A DNA stretch of 64,000 bases, from positions 1-64,000 of the forward strand of contig NZ_KB903623.1 in NCBI RefSeq assembly GCF_000379725.1, in the 5' to 3' direction. Position numbers and translations under genes: made by a program. The DNA is from Cytophaga aurantiaca DSM 3654 (GTDB lineage Bacteria; Bacteroidota; Bacteroidia; Cytophagales; Cytophagaceae). Shown piece after piece: positions 38,401-47,331 of the stretch. The number at the start of each line of letters is the position of its first letter. Position 1 is the stretch's first letter. The notes beneath the pieces were generated by a model. It did not search any database. It was not told the origin of the DNA and saw only the letters and a list, made by a program, of their open reading frames with translations.

Positions 38401-38649
38401 TTCATTCAAATCGTTTGGAGAGTTGTTCCAATAGACAAGTTTAAATGAATTTCCGGTGATCGTATTCAATGAGTCATCAAGTGTCGCATCAATGGTATAA
38501 TGTACATCTTGCTGCCAATAATCTGCTCTTGGGATTTTGTTTTTCCAGTAATGCGGATTTTCTTTCGATCTAAAAGAAGGTGTGATATTGTTCTGTGCAG
38601 TTGTGGTATATGCAAGAATGAATAAGAAACTTATAAATAGGTATTTCAT
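35428..38649 (-). CDS. M1 family metallopeptidase with C-terminal barrel-like domain
   Basis: Exported protein of 1073 residues. Signal peptide FISFLFILAYTTTAQN, then an M1 aminopeptidase domain with the zinc site LLSHEVGHMWFYG and the downstream Glu in MDEGFTQFL. That is a gluzincin HExxH-18-E arrangement. It lacks the GAMEN motif in its usual form; EYSMLTLDNGT occupies that place. About 370 further residues at the C-terminus alternate short hydrophobic strands and end in WVLSVNRAF, with terminal Phe as in outer membrane barrels. A peptidase fused to a barrel-like domain is inferred. Confidence 0.8.
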   Translation of the reverse strand: MKYLFISFLFILAYTTTAQNNITPSFRSKENPHYWKNKIPRADYWQQDVHYTIDATLDDSLNTITGNSFKLVYWNNSPNDLNELYFHLFQNSAQPGSYYENLNQNNKIPIKYGKYEQEGLGTITENIQVNGQPVKIELDNTILKVFLNKPLLSGDSLVVTMKFTTYYDNGSMRRRMKFYETFNTKHFDGVFWYPSICVYDKKFGWTTDQDLDKEFYHDFGTFDVSLTLPQEYILDATGVMMNEKEVLPDTLRAKLDIKNFANKKFGEQPSIIIPKVKGKTKTWIFHADNVHNFAFTADPLYRIGETSWNGVRVITLAQEQSASKWQQSGEYTARIIKTYSTDFGMYDWPKIIIADAKDGMEYSMLTLDNGTYPQHQYLLSHEVGHMWFYGMVGSNETYRAFMDEGFTQFLTVWSMDKLLGAKRARAHTNKFIEKYLDSAINRNDYLYAPYLNHVTENFDEPLNTHSCAFNGAVRHSGNYGLVYFKAGTMLYNLKYVLGDSLFIGAMKHYVQKWKFAHPYPEDFRDAIIEYTKTDLNWFFDEWLETSKNIDYKVKSVKKISSTNQHFKYELTFERIGRMQMPLKYIVTFEDGTTKKFLIPNTWFVPPTKDSVLTKWYGWDLLQPTYTTVLETDSKIKSVIIDPEMLLADSDNSNNQWGKKTNSTWQFDHRVPQAKSWKYRRNYIRPDIWYNGFDGVQVGVHAEGKYFNKYNYHVSVWGNTTLGQNLRNSTDLNPQYIAFNAIYNRQLSKVSREMYANTQLAYNAGIWKGIVGLEKTFRKQDQSNPRYTKVSVFAKYLVNEYNYQPYLLYPTEWGVRNQSTQWVNASFNISILRKYVYTKGNGTINISIRAPFIASDYNYSQITGEAKNNYALTKKLDLKTRAYAQLGLNDVPLESSLYAAGANQEQLIDNKYTRAIGFIPFDWLNYQNTTNHFQYGGGLNLRGYAGNVCTEKVSSSNGDSIVYAYNGQTGGSVNLELEFDKYIKIKPKGFTKNIHFDMYGFFDAGILNYKVVTKNYWSSFRMDAGLGTAMTIKFTPYDITPLVIRADFPLWINTPTAGENYGDFRWVLSVNRAF

Positions 38650-38652
38650 AAA

Positions 38653-39864
38653 TTAGTTTTCACAGTATTTATAAACAGCAGCTTTTGCCGCTAAGACATT
38701 TAAGCTATCTGCTTTGTAGAATAGCGTACAGGATGAAATGGAATCCTGATTACGTCGGGCAATTTCTCCTTTAAAATAATATGCTTCTCCTTTGTCGGGA
38801 AACTGTGCAATGACTTTGTTTAATTGACCGATAGCAAAATCTTCGTTGCTTTCATTGTAATGACACAAAGCTGATCGGATAAGCGCATCAGAAGACTTAT
38901 GATGTAATCCATAGAAGCTCATGTATTGACGACGGGCTTCAGTATAATTCTTCATTTGAAAATTGATCTCAGCCTGATAGTATAATACACTGTCGTCCCG
39001 TTTTGCATCCGGATAGTTATTGATTTGACTGGCTGCAACCATTGCTTCTCTAAAATTTCCGATCTTTATATCAGTCCGGATCCGTTTAAGGCCAACTCTG
39101 CGCTTGTCTTCATCGGATTCGTAATTTTCAAATGCTCTGTTGTAATACATCGCAGCAAGAGAATCTATACTTTTCATTTTTCTGTAAAGATCGGCGCTCT
39201 CTTCATCCAGACTTGCATCTACAGCCTTTTTTTGTAATTCCAGATCGAAATAAAATAATTCAATCGAATTGTTGTGTGCGAGCTTGCTGTATATATCACC
39301 GACTTTTTCATTCACCTTTGGATTTTCTAGATCTTTCTCTAAGGATGAAAAGAAGTAGCCCATTGCCTCTACGTTATTGCCTTTTTGCTCTTCTTTTAAA
39401 CCTTCTGTGTAATACTCGTTCGAAGCATACGCATTCATGAAATTATAAAACCACGCACATCCTATGATGAATACAAAAGCACCAATGCCCATATAAACAT
39501 AATAGTTATTTAGTTTTTTTTGTGATGATGCTGAACGACTTGCTTGTGGTTTTTTATAATTCGTATAGGGGGCTTGTGCCTGCGAAGCTGGACGCTGTTG
39601 ATTTGCAGCTCGTCTATATTGTTGTTGATTAGGCGGAGGTGTGCTTTGTGTATAATTGATGCGAAGATCGTATCGTTGTCTTGCCTGCGGGTTCGACAAG
39701 GTTTGATATGCTTCATTTATTTTTTTGAAATGTTCTTCGTAAAATTTTTCTCCGGGATGTTTATCCGGATGATACTTTTTTGCTAACTCTTTAAACGCTT
39801 TTTTTATATCAGCATCAGATGCAAAACGGGATACTCCTAATACTTCATAAAACGTTGATGCCAT
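38653..39864 (-). CDS. DnaJ-domain protein with membrane helix and TPR-like repeats
   Basis: Protein of 403 residues. Residues 4-65 form a J domain with the HPD triplet at 32-34 ([12 protein letters not shown]), which stimulates DnaK. A Pro/Gln/Ala-rich linker and one membrane helix ([20 protein letters not shown] near 130-150) follow, then helical TPR-like repeats ([53 protein letters not shown]). This is a co-chaperone anchored in the membrane with the J domain on the cytoplasmic side and the repeats probably outside. It lies 3 bp upstream of the M1 peptidase gene on the same strand. Confidence 0.85.
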   Translation of the reverse strand: MASTFYEVLGVSRFASDADIKKAFKELAKKYHPDKHPGEKFYEEHFKKINEAYQTLSNPQARQRYDLRINYTQSTPPPNQQQYRRAANQQRPASQAQAPYTNYKKPQASRSASSQKKLNNYYVYMGIGAFVFIIGCAWFYNFMNAYASNEYYTEGLKEEQKGNNVEAMGYFFSSLEKDLENPKVNEKVGDIYSKLAHNNSIELFYFDLELQKKAVDASLDEESADLYRKMKSIDSLAAMYYNRAFENYESDEDKRRVGLKRIRTDIKIGNFREAMVAASQINNYPDAKRDDSVLYYQAEINFQMKNYTEARRQYMSFYGLHHKSSDALIRSALCHYNESNEDFAIGQLNKVIAQFPDKGEAYYFKGEIARRNQDSISSCTLFYKADSLNVLAAKAAVYKYCEN

Positions 39865-39973
39865 ACGATTCTTTTAAACCTTGTAAAGCATCAAGATATA
39901 AAAAGCAGTTAAGTTCACAAAGTGAAAGAAACTGCTTTTATCAACCAAATGAAAAAAATGTGAGTTTTATTCG

Positions 39974-40041
39974 AAACCTCCAAGGATTATTAGTATGTGT
40001 GAAGGTTTAATTTATATGTAATCATAAATCCTTGGAGGTTT
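39974..40041. repeat. Inverted repeat AAACCTCCAAGGAT
   Basis: A 14-bp arm at 39974-39987 and its exact reverse complement at 40028-40041 enclose a 40-bp spacer. Lies between dprA and the dnaJ-like gene, and looks like a second REP-type family distinct from the 34.6 kb one. Confidence 0.75.
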
Positions 40042-40063
40042 TGTTAAACTTGAAAATAGTCCA

Positions 40064-41158
40064 TTATCGCAGCGTGAATTTTTTACCGGAGAGTGCTTTT
40101 ACAAGGCCTTTAAATTCCATCTGCAACAATACAGAACTGATTCTGTGCATGGGTAATTGTGACTTCCAGCTTAATTCATCAATGTGTATGCCTTCTGTAT
40201 CAACCAATACGGCGTATATCATGAGTTCCTCTTCCTCAAGTTCAGAGAGGATTATGTTTTTACTTGCTTTCTGACTTGGTTCAATATCCCAATTTAATAA
40301 TTCGATCAGGTCTGAAGCGCTTGTTAAGGTGTGCGCTTTGTTTTGCTTAATTAAATTGTTGCAGCCTTCAGAAGTAATATCGTTTATTCGTCCGGGCACG
40401 GCCATTACTTCGCGATCGTAGCTGTTTGCAATATCGGCGGTAATCAATGCGCCGCCGGATTGCGTTGCTTCAACAACAATGGTTACATCTGCCATACCTG
40501 CAATAATTCTGTTTCGTGCCGGAAAGCGCATGGGTTCAGCGATGGAGCCGAAGGTATATTCGCTCATCAATCCGCCTTGCTCGATCATTTTTGCAGCGGT
40601 GTTTTTATGTACAGATGGATAAATAATATCTGTGCCGTTAGCCATTACACCGATGGTTTCCAAACCAAGATCCAGTGCATCTCTGTGGGCCTGTATATCT
40701 ATTCCATATGCCAGTCCGCTTACAACAAGCGGTTTGTATGAAGCCAGTTCTTCCAGTAATTTACGTACTACACTTTTACCATATTCGGTTGCTTTGCGTG
40801 TGCCAACAATTGCAATGGATTTAACAGGATTCACAGCTGCACTTCCTTTGTAGTACAATAAAGTAGGAGCATCCGGAATTTGTTTTAAGCGGTTCGGATA
40901 ATCCGGATCGGTATAAAAAAGAAGTTGTGTGTCGAGTTTTTCTGATCGTTTTACAATTTCTTCTGCATCATGTAAAACAGTAGTATCCTGAATATTCTGA
41001 ATGGTTATATCTCCAATCCCAGGAATATTTTTGAGTTTACCTTTGGGTGTTTTGAAAATCTGTTCGGCACTGCCGCAATAACTGATCAGCGTTTTAGTTG
41101 TAGCTGCACCAACGCCAGGGATAAGGCCCACGGCAACCTGGTAAATTTTTTCCTGCAT
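40064..41158 (-). CDS. dprA: DNA-processing protein DprA
   Basis: Protein of 364 residues that loads RecA on incoming single-stranded DNA during natural transformation. It has an N-terminal helix-hairpin-helix part (LIPGVGAATTKTLISYCG and IPGIGDITIQNI), the DprA Rossmann domain with SIAIVGTRKATEYGKSVVRK, VVSGLAYGIDIQAHRDAL and FPARNRIIAGMADVTIVVEA, and a C-terminal winged-helix-like region. Complete and full length, so a functional uptake/recombination mediator is likely. No other competence genes occur in the window. Confidence 0.93.
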   Translation of the reverse strand: MQEKIYQVAVGLIPGVGAATTKTLISYCGSAEQIFKTPKGKLKNIPGIGDITIQNIQDTTVLHDAEEIVKRSEKLDTQLLFYTDPDYPNRLKQIPDAPTLLYYKGSAAVNPVKSIAIVGTRKATEYGKSVVRKLLEELASYKPLVVSGLAYGIDIQAHRDALDLGLETIGVMANGTDIIYPSVHKNTAAKMIEQGGLMSEYTFGSIAEPMRFPARNRIIAGMADVTIVVEATQSGGALITADIANSYDREVMAVPGRINDITSEGCNNLIKQNKAHTLTSASDLIELLNWDIEPSQKASKNIILSELEEEELMIYAVLVDTEGIHIDELSWKSQLPMHRISSVLLQMEFKGLVKALSGKKFTLR

Positions 41159-41420
41159 AGCGGGTAGGAAAGTTTTATGTTTTAAGTAATAAGTTCTAAG
41201 AAAGTACTAAGTTCTATGTAATAAGTTTTAAGAAAGAGGCACGTTGTATATGAGTATCTTAAAATAGTAAGAGTAAAAATTTTAGTTCTAAATGAAAGAC
41301 AGAAGGGTACTATTTAAACGAATAAAATGTAAAGGCTAAGAATCTTAAAACCTATCAATTAAAACGTAAAGCTTTTTAAAAGTAACGATTCTTAAAACTT
41401 AAAACCTATTACTTAAAACT
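41159..41420. repeat. AT-rich gap of short degenerate direct repeats
   Basis: No gene. Words like TAAGTTCTAAGAAAGTACTA and ACTTAAAACCTATTACTTA recur with small changes, so it looks like a decayed low-complexity repeat that separates dprA from the MerR gene. Confidence 0.5.
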
Positions 41421-41828
41421 TTATTCCATCTGCTTCTTCAAATCAACCAAAAAATCACGGACCTTCTGAAGAGATTCTAACAACTCCAGTTTATCTTTCG
41501 ATTTGTGACGATCTACTTTGAGCATTTCTTTTGCGCCTTGAAGTGTATAGCCTCGCTCTTTTACCAGATTGTAAATGAGTCTGAAATTCTCAATATCTTC
41601 TTTGGTAAACTGACGGTTGCCGCGACGGTTCTTCTGAGGTTTGAATATATCGAACTCTGTTTCCCAAAAACGGATCAGGGAAGGAGCAACTTTAAACATG
41701 GTCGAAACTTCGCCAATGCTAAAATATTTTTTCTCTATATCTTTCTCTTTGTAAGGCAATTTGATAGCTGGGTTTGTATAAATACGTGAACCGATACAGT
41801 TCAAAAATACATATTCCAAACGGTACAT
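41421..41828 (-). CDS. MerR-family transcriptional regulator
   Basis: DNA-binding protein of 135 residues. The winged helix shows YFSIGEVSTMFKVAPSLIRF and WETEFDIFKPQKNRRGNRQF, followed by a helix TKEDIENFRLIYNLVKERG; the last 30 residues are a coiled-coil dimerisation helix. It lacks an effector-binding domain beyond the helix, so it probably responds to no small ligand or uses the coil only. A start further in (near the KKYFSIGE segment, ATG not present) cannot replace the given start. Divergent from alaS. Confidence 0.85.
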   Translation of the reverse strand: MYRLEYVFLNCIGSRIYTNPAIKLPYKEKDIEKKYFSIGEVSTMFKVAPSLIRFWETEFDIFKPQKNRRGNRQFTKEDIENFRLIYNLVKERGYTLQGAKEMLKVDRHKSKDKLELLESLQKVRDFLVDLKKQME

Positions 41829-41980
41829 TTCCAGTGTAAATCCTTTCGCTTTTTATTTCTTTTCCACATTTCAAGAGTCTTTGTGGAAAAGCCTTCATTC
41901 TGAAGTGGTTTCACATTCTTAAAAATCTATGAAATATTAAATCCCTTGCATAAAATCGGGCTTTTGACGTGGTTTTTTCC

Positions 41981-41988
41981 TAAATTTG
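41981..41988 (+). promoter_or_regulatory. Candidate -7 element of the alaS promoter
   Basis: TAAATTTG matches TAnnTTTG and lies 38 bp before the preferred alaS start at 42027. It would fall inside the gene if the longer in-frame start at 41946 were used, so it supports the shorter start. A TTTG at 41963-41966 is somewhat too close for a good -33. Confidence 0.35.
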
Positions 41989-42026
41989 AATCTTATAGTT
42001 TTAATGTTGAAAACCTTAGTTTGAGT

Positions 42027-44672
42027 ATGTCTTCGTTTATGACCTCAGCCGAAATCCGTCAGCAATTTCTGGATTTCTTTGCCTCTAAAGGCCACCAAAT
42101 TGTTCCTTCCGCACCGATCGTAAATAAAAATGATCCGACGTTGATGTTTACCAACGCCGGTATGAATCAATTCAAAGATTATTTCTTAGGAAATGAAACT
42201 CCGAAATACCGTCGTATTGCCGATACACAAAAATGTTTGCGTGTATCCGGTAAGCACAACGATTTGGAAGAAGTGGGTATTGATACCTATCACCATACCA
42301 TGTTTGAAATGCTTGGTAACTGGTCGTTCGGAGATTATTTCAAAGAAGAGGCTATTGCCTGGTCATGGGAATTATTGACTTCGGTTTACAAACTTCCGAA
42401 AGACCGTTTGTATGTAACGATTTTCGAAGGCGACGATAAAGAGAAGCTTGCACGTGATACGGAAGCATATAACTTCTGGAAAAAATGGATCGCAGAAGAC
42501 CGCATTCTGTTAGGAAATAAAAAAGATAACTTCTGGGAAATGGGCGAGCAAGGTCCGTGCGGACCGTGTTCAGAGATTCACGTCGATCTTCGTACAGCCG
42601 AAGAAGTGAAAGCCGTTGATGGTAAAACATTGGTGAACAACGATCACCCGCAGGTTGTAGAGATCTGGAACAACGTATTTATTCAGTTCAATCGTAAAGC
42701 CGATGGTTCTCTTGAAGAACTTCCGGACAAGCACGTTGATACAGGGATGGGTTTCGAGCGTCTGTGTATGGCGATTCAAAAAAAGAAATCAAATTACGAT
42801 ACCGACGTATTCACACCGATGATCGATTTCGTAGCGAAGGCTTCTGGAATCAAATACGGTGCGGATGAAAAGACAGATATTGCCATGCGCGTGATGGCAG
42901 ATCACATCCGTGCCATTTCATTTGTTATTGCAGACGGACAACTTCCGTCGAATAATAAGGCTGGTTATGTGATCCGTCGTATTCTCCGTCGTGCGGTGCG
43001 TTACGCATATACCTTCTTAAATTTAAAAGAACCGTTTCTATATAAATTGGTTGCTGTATTGGCAGACCAATTAGCGCATGTGTTCCCTGAATTAAAATCT
43101 CAACAGGACTTTGTTTCGAAGGTTGTGCAGGAAGAAGAGATCTCTTTCCTACGTACGCTTGATATTGGCTTGAGTAAATTAGAGCAGATCAGAGAAGAAT
43201 TAAAAACGAAGAAAGTTACTGTCATTGATGGTAAAACATCTTTTGAATTGTACGATACATTTGGCTTCCCATTAGACTTGATCCAGTTGATCGCTCGTGA
43301 GAACGGCTTGACAGTGGATGAAGCAGGCTTTGATGTGGAAATGGCTGCGCAGAAACAACGTTCTAAAAAAGCAGCGAGTGTTGAAACAAGCGACTGGACA
43401 ATCGTAACAGAAGATGATGAAGTTGAATTCGTAGGTTACGATCATTTAATTTCTACTTCAAGAATCATTAAATACCGTCAGGTTAAAACAAAAGGCAAAG
43501 ATCAATATCAATTGGTATTGGATACGACGCCTTTCTATGCAGAGAGCGGCGGACAGGCAGGAGATACTGGTACATTGACGCAAGGTGCTCAAAAAATTAA
43601 AGTGCTTGCTACTCAAAAAGAAAATAACCTGATCATTCATATTACTGAACAATTACCGGCAGACTTAAAAGCGTCTGTTGATTGTAAAGTAAATGTTTTG
43701 CAACGTTCACTTACAGAAAACAATCACTCTGCAACGCACTTGTTGCATGCAGCATTGAAACAAGTATTGGGTTCGCATGTGAATCAAAAAGGTTCATTAG
43801 TAAACGAATCGGTATTGCGTTTTGACTTTTCACACTTCTCTAAAGTAACAGAAGAAGAATTGAAGAAAGTAGAATTGATCGTGAATGAAAAAATTCGTGA
43901 GAATATTTCATTGAACGAAAGACGCAATGTACCAATCGAAGAGGCGAAGAAGCTTGGAGCTATGGCATTGTTCGGTGAAAAGTACGGTGAGTATGTTCGT
44001 ATGATCACGTTTGATGATTCCTTCTCTCGTGAATTATGCGGTGGTACGCACGTTGCTTCTACAGGTAAGATCGGTTTCTTCAAGATAACAAGTGAATCAT
44101 CGGTTGCTGCTGGTGTGCGTAGAATTGAAGCATTGACTGCAACTGCTGCGGAAGTATTTGTGGACGAACAGCAAACAACACTTGCTAAGATTACGGAACT
44201 GATGAAGAATCCAAAAGACTTAGTGAAGTCGCTGGAAGATTTATTGGAAGAACGTGTTGTGTTGCAAAAACAATTAGACGAATATCAGGCAGAGAAATCA
44301 AAAGCCATTGCGAAGTCATTAAAAGATACCGTTGAAAAAGTTGGCGATATTAATCTGATTCGTGCGAAGCTTGTATTGCCATCTGTGGATGCCATGCGTC
44401 AGGTGGCATACGATCTGAAACAAACAGTAGATAATTTATTGTTGGTGCTTGCTGTAAATGTAGATGGTAAACCAAACATTGCCGTAATGATCTCGGATAA
44501 TCTTGTTGCAGACAAAGGATTGAATGCATCACAAATGATCCGTGAATTATCGAAAGAAATTCAGGGTGGAGGCGGCGGACAGCCATTCTACGCTACTGCC
44601 GGCGGTAAAGAAATTAATGGTTTGGATAAAGTGATTGCGAAAGCAAAGGATCTTATTCAGGTGAATGCTTAA
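42027..44672 (+). CDS. alaS: Alanyl-tRNA synthetase
   Basis: Charges tRNA-Ala and edits mischarged Ser/Gly. With the start at 42027 it has 881 residues; a further ATG at 42039 would give 877, also normal, and the in-frame ATG at 41946 adds residues with no family match. Class II core: TNAGMNQFKDYFLG, DTYHHTMFEMLGNWSFGDYF, then the editing domain with HSATHLLHAALKQVLG and CGGTHVASTGKIGFF (zinc-binding His and Cys), and the C-terminal DHH-like domain with GGGGGQPFYATAGG. Divergent from the MerR gene, then followed closely by gatB on the same strand. Confidence 0.95.
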   Translation: MSSFMTSAEIRQQFLDFFASKGHQIVPSAPIVNKNDPTLMFTNAGMNQFKDYFLGNETPKYRRIADTQKCLRVSGKHNDLEEVGIDTYHHTMFEMLGNWSFGDYFKEEAIAWSWELLTSVYKLPKDRLYVTIFEGDDKEKLARDTEAYNFWKKWIAEDRILLGNKKDNFWEMGEQGPCGPCSEIHVDLRTAEEVKAVDGKTLVNNDHPQVVEIWNNVFIQFNRKADGSLEELPDKHVDTGMGFERLCMAIQKKKSNYDTDVFTPMIDFVAKASGIKYGADEKTDIAMRVMADHIRAISFVIADGQLPSNNKAGYVIRRILRRAVRYAYTFLNLKEPFLYKLVAVLADQLAHVFPELKSQQDFVSKVVQEEEISFLRTLDIGLSKLEQIREELKTKKVTVIDGKTSFELYDTFGFPLDLIQLIARENGLTVDEAGFDVEMAAQKQRSKKAASVETSDWTIVTEDDEVEFVGYDHLISTSRIIKYRQVKTKGKDQYQLVLDTTPFYAESGGQAGDTGTLTQGAQKIKVLATQKENNLIIHITEQLPADLKASVDCKVNVLQRSLTENNHSATHLLHAALKQVLGSHVNQKGSLVNESVLRFDFSHFSKVTEEELKKVELIVNEKIRENISLNERRNVPIEEAKKLGAMALFGEKYGEYVRMITFDDSFSRELCGGTHVASTGKIGFFKITSESSVAAGVRRIEALTATAAEVFVDEQQTTLAKITELMKNPKDLVKSLEDLLEERVVLQKQLDEYQAEKSKAIAKSLKDTVEKVGDINLIRAKLVLPSVDAMRQVAYDLKQTVDNLLLVLAVNVDGKPNIAVMISDNLVADKGLNASQMIRELSKEIQGGGGGQPFYATAGGKEINGLDKVIAKAKDLIQVNA

Positions 44673-44693
44673 TTGTTTAGATAGAGAAGAATT

Positions 44694-46151
44694 ATGGATC
44701 AGTCAATTATAGATAAATATCAACCGGTTATTGGTTTAGAAGTTCACGCGCAGTTGTCTACGCTGAGTAAAATATTTGCTTCAGATTCTGCAGAGTTTGG
44801 AAGTTTGCCCAATACAAACGTAAGTGTTATTACACTTGGTCACCCGGGTACATTGCCACGTTTGAATAAGAAGGTAGTTGAGTATGCGATCAAAATGGGT
44901 TTGGCATGTGGTTCTGAAATCAATCGCTATACGTCATTCGATCGTAAGAATTATTTCTATCCCGATCTTCCAAAAGGTTTTCAGACAACGCAGGATAGCG
45001 CGCCCATCTGTATTGGGGGAAATATTAAAATAAAATTAAAAAATACCGATCAGCAAACCATTCGTCTGAATCGTATTCACATGGAAGACGATGCTGGTAA
45101 AAACATGCACCTTGCAGGCGAAGTTGACACGCTTGTGGATTACAACCGTGCAGGTACACCATTGATCGAGATTGTTACAGAACCGGATATCCGTACATCG
45201 GAAGAAGCATACGCTGTTATGTCTGAGATTAGAAAACTGGTTCGTTATCTGGAGATCTGCGATGGCAACATGGAAGAAGGTTCTATGCGTTGCGATGCAA
45301 ACGTTTCCGTGATGTTGAAAGGTGCAAAAGAATACGGTAAGAAAGTAGAAGTTAAAAACATGAACTCTGTACGTAACGTGCAGCGTGCAATTGATTTTGA
45401 AATTATACGTCAGATTGGATTGATTGAAAAAGGAGAGGAGATAATCTCTGAATCCCGTCAGTTTGATGCAGAAGACGGCTCTACACATGGTATGCGTACC
45501 AAAGAAGAATTAAACGATTACCGTTATTTCCCTGAGCCGGATTTACAACCTGTGTCAGTAAGTGATGCCTGGTTGGCAGAGATCAAAGCAACCTTGCCTG
45601 CCTTGCCACAGGAATTATATGCAAAGTTTTCAGGTGAATATAAATTATCCGAATACGATGTACAGGTATTAACAGATACCAAAGAGATCGCATTGTATTT
45701 TGATGAAGTGTGTAAACATACAAAGAATTACAAGCTGGCTTCTAACTGGGTTACCGGTGCAGTGAAATCACATTTGAATGAATTGGCTTTACACGTAAAA
45801 GATTTAAAAATTGCTCCGACGCAAATTGCGTTGTTGGTGGATTTGATTGAATCCGGTAAAGTAAATACCACGATTGCCAACCAATCTATTTTCCCTGAGT
45901 TATTAAAAGGAACTTCAAAAACACCGTTACAGATTGCGGAAGAATTGAACCTTGTTCAGCAAAGCAATACAGATGAATTGATTCCATTGATTCAGGAAAT
46001 TATTGCGAAGTATCCGGCTAAAGTAGCAGAATATAAAGGCGGCAAGACAGGTATCCTGTCTATGTTTATGGGAGATCTGATGAAAGCTACCAAAGGTAAA
46101 GCAGATCCTAAAGTTGCTACCGAATTAATTAAACAAGTATTAGAAGCATAA
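44694..46151 (+). CDS. gatB: Aspartyl/glutamyl-tRNA amidotransferase subunit B
   Basis: Kinase-type subunit of GatCAB, which converts Glu-tRNA-Gln (and Asp-tRNA-Asn) to the amide form. At 485 residues it is full length. Visible: PVIGLEVHAQLST, LGHPGTLPRLNKKVVEYA, the catalytic cradle region FDRKNYFYPDLPKGFQTTQD and the C-terminal GatB/YqeY tail (KGGKTGILSMFMGDLMKATKGKADPK). GatA and GatC are not in this window. Follows alaS by 21 bp. Confidence 0.95.
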   Translation: MDQSIIDKYQPVIGLEVHAQLSTLSKIFASDSAEFGSLPNTNVSVITLGHPGTLPRLNKKVVEYAIKMGLACGSEINRYTSFDRKNYFYPDLPKGFQTTQDSAPICIGGNIKIKLKNTDQQTIRLNRIHMEDDAGKNMHLAGEVDTLVDYNRAGTPLIEIVTEPDIRTSEEAYAVMSEIRKLVRYLEICDGNMEEGSMRCDANVSVMLKGAKEYGKKVEVKNMNSVRNVQRAIDFEIIRQIGLIEKGEEIISESRQFDAEDGSTHGMRTKEELNDYRYFPEPDLQPVSVSDAWLAEIKATLPALPQELYAKFSGEYKLSEYDVQVLTDTKEIALYFDEVCKHTKNYKLASNWVTGAVKSHLNELALHVKDLKIAPTQIALLVDLIESGKVNTTIANQSIFPELLKGTSKTPLQIAEELNLVQQSNTDELIPLIQEIIAKYPAKVAEYKGGKTGILSMFMGDLMKATKGKADPKVATELIKQVLEA

Positions 46152-46157
46152 TTCAGT

Positions 46158-47327
46158 ATGAAAAGAATTTCAATCGTTTATCTGTTGCTTGTATTGGTTT
46201 GGACTGTTTCATGTTCAGATAAAAAAGAAAAAGCAACAAAGCCGGGAAGTTTTGAATATTCTATTAAAGGTACCGTAAGCCATAGCAAAGGTGGATATGT
46301 ACATTTAGAAGAAATGCGCGATAAACGCTGGATTTCTATTGATTCTGTTGAATTAAGCAAGGCTGGAGAATTTGAATTTAAAGGTTCAGCGGATGAAGTG
46401 GATATTTACAGACTTCGATTTGCAGATGAGAGCTTTTTGCCATTGATTGTAAATTCAGATCCGCTTGTTTTTACAGCAGATGCAAATGATCTGCTTGAAA
46501 CAGTTGTGTATACAGGAAGTAAAGACAACTCAACCTTTGCTGATTTTAATAAAAAAATGATGGCCTTCACTAAAACACATAGTGAATTGTCTGCTATGTT
46601 GGATTCAATGAAAGAAGTGAATACATCTTCGATCTTTGCAACCAATTGCATGAATCAGATCAAGGCTACGGAAGCAGATATGAAAGTATACATACAGGAG
46701 TCTATCACTGCGAATACAGGTTCTCCCATTGTATTCAGTATGTTGAGTTATGCAGATTGGGAAAATGATTTTCCATTTATTGAAACAGTCACTACGGCTA
46801 TTAAACAAAAGCAACCGACATATAAATATACTGCAAGTCTGGTTACAAATGTAACGCAGTATAAAACCTATCTGGAGCAAAAAGTTGCGAAAGAAAAAGG
46901 TAATCCTGCAGCAATAGGGAAGGAAGCTCCAGAGTTTATTCTTCCGGATACAAAAGGGAAGATGGTAAGTTTATCTTCTTTTAGAGGTAAATATGTATTG
47001 CTTGATTTCTGGGCTTCCTGGTGCGGCCCATGCCGTCAGGAGTCTCCAACGGTTGTGAAGGCATATCAAAAATTTAAAGGAAAGAAATTTGATATCTTAA
47101 GTGTGTCACTGGACGATAACAAAGAGAAGTGGTTCAGTGCAATTGAGAAAGATAAATTAACGTGGACACACGTAAGCGATCTGAAAGCATGGGAATCTTC
47201 TGTGGTACGTTTGTATCAGGTAGAAGGAATTCCGGCAACGTTTTTATTAGATCCCAACGGTGTTGTAGTTGCGAGAGATTTGCGCGGAAGTGCATTGGAA
47301 GAAAAGTTACAGGAGTTATTGAAATAA
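46158..47327 (+). CDS. TlpA-like thioredoxin lipoprotein with DUF4369 domain
   Basis: Predicted periplasmic lipoprotein of 389 residues. Lipobox: VLVWTVSC. The N-terminal half is DUF4369-like (SHSKGGYVHLEEM, VELSKAGEFEFKGSADEVD); a helical linker follows; the C-terminal thioredoxin domain contains FWASWCGPCRQESP with the active-site Cys-Gly-Pro-Cys and the cis-Pro in VEGIPATF. Thiol-disulfide exchange outside the cytoplasm is the expected role. Starts 6 bp after gatB, followed by two membrane proteins. Confidence 0.88.
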   Translation: MKRISIVYLLLVLVWTVSCSDKKEKATKPGSFEYSIKGTVSHSKGGYVHLEEMRDKRWISIDSVELSKAGEFEFKGSADEVDIYRLRFADESFLPLIVNSDPLVFTADANDLLETVVYTGSKDNSTFADFNKKMMAFTKTHSELSAMLDSMKEVNTSSIFATNCMNQIKATEADMKVYIQESITANTGSPIVFSMLSYADWENDFPFIETVTTAIKQKQPTYKYTASLVTNVTQYKTYLEQKVAKEKGNPAAIGKEAPEFILPDTKGKMVSLSSFRGKYVLLDFWASWCGPCRQESPTVVKAYQKFKGKKFDILSVSLDDNKEKWFSAIEKDKLTWTHVSDLKAWESSVVRLYQVEGIPATFLLDPNGVVVARDLRGSALEEKLQELLK

Positions 47328-47331
47328 GGCT

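Noticed and set aside
41946-42026. Longer alanyl-tRNA synthetase start
   Set aside because: The extra residues do not match the family, and a promoter-like element lies inside them.
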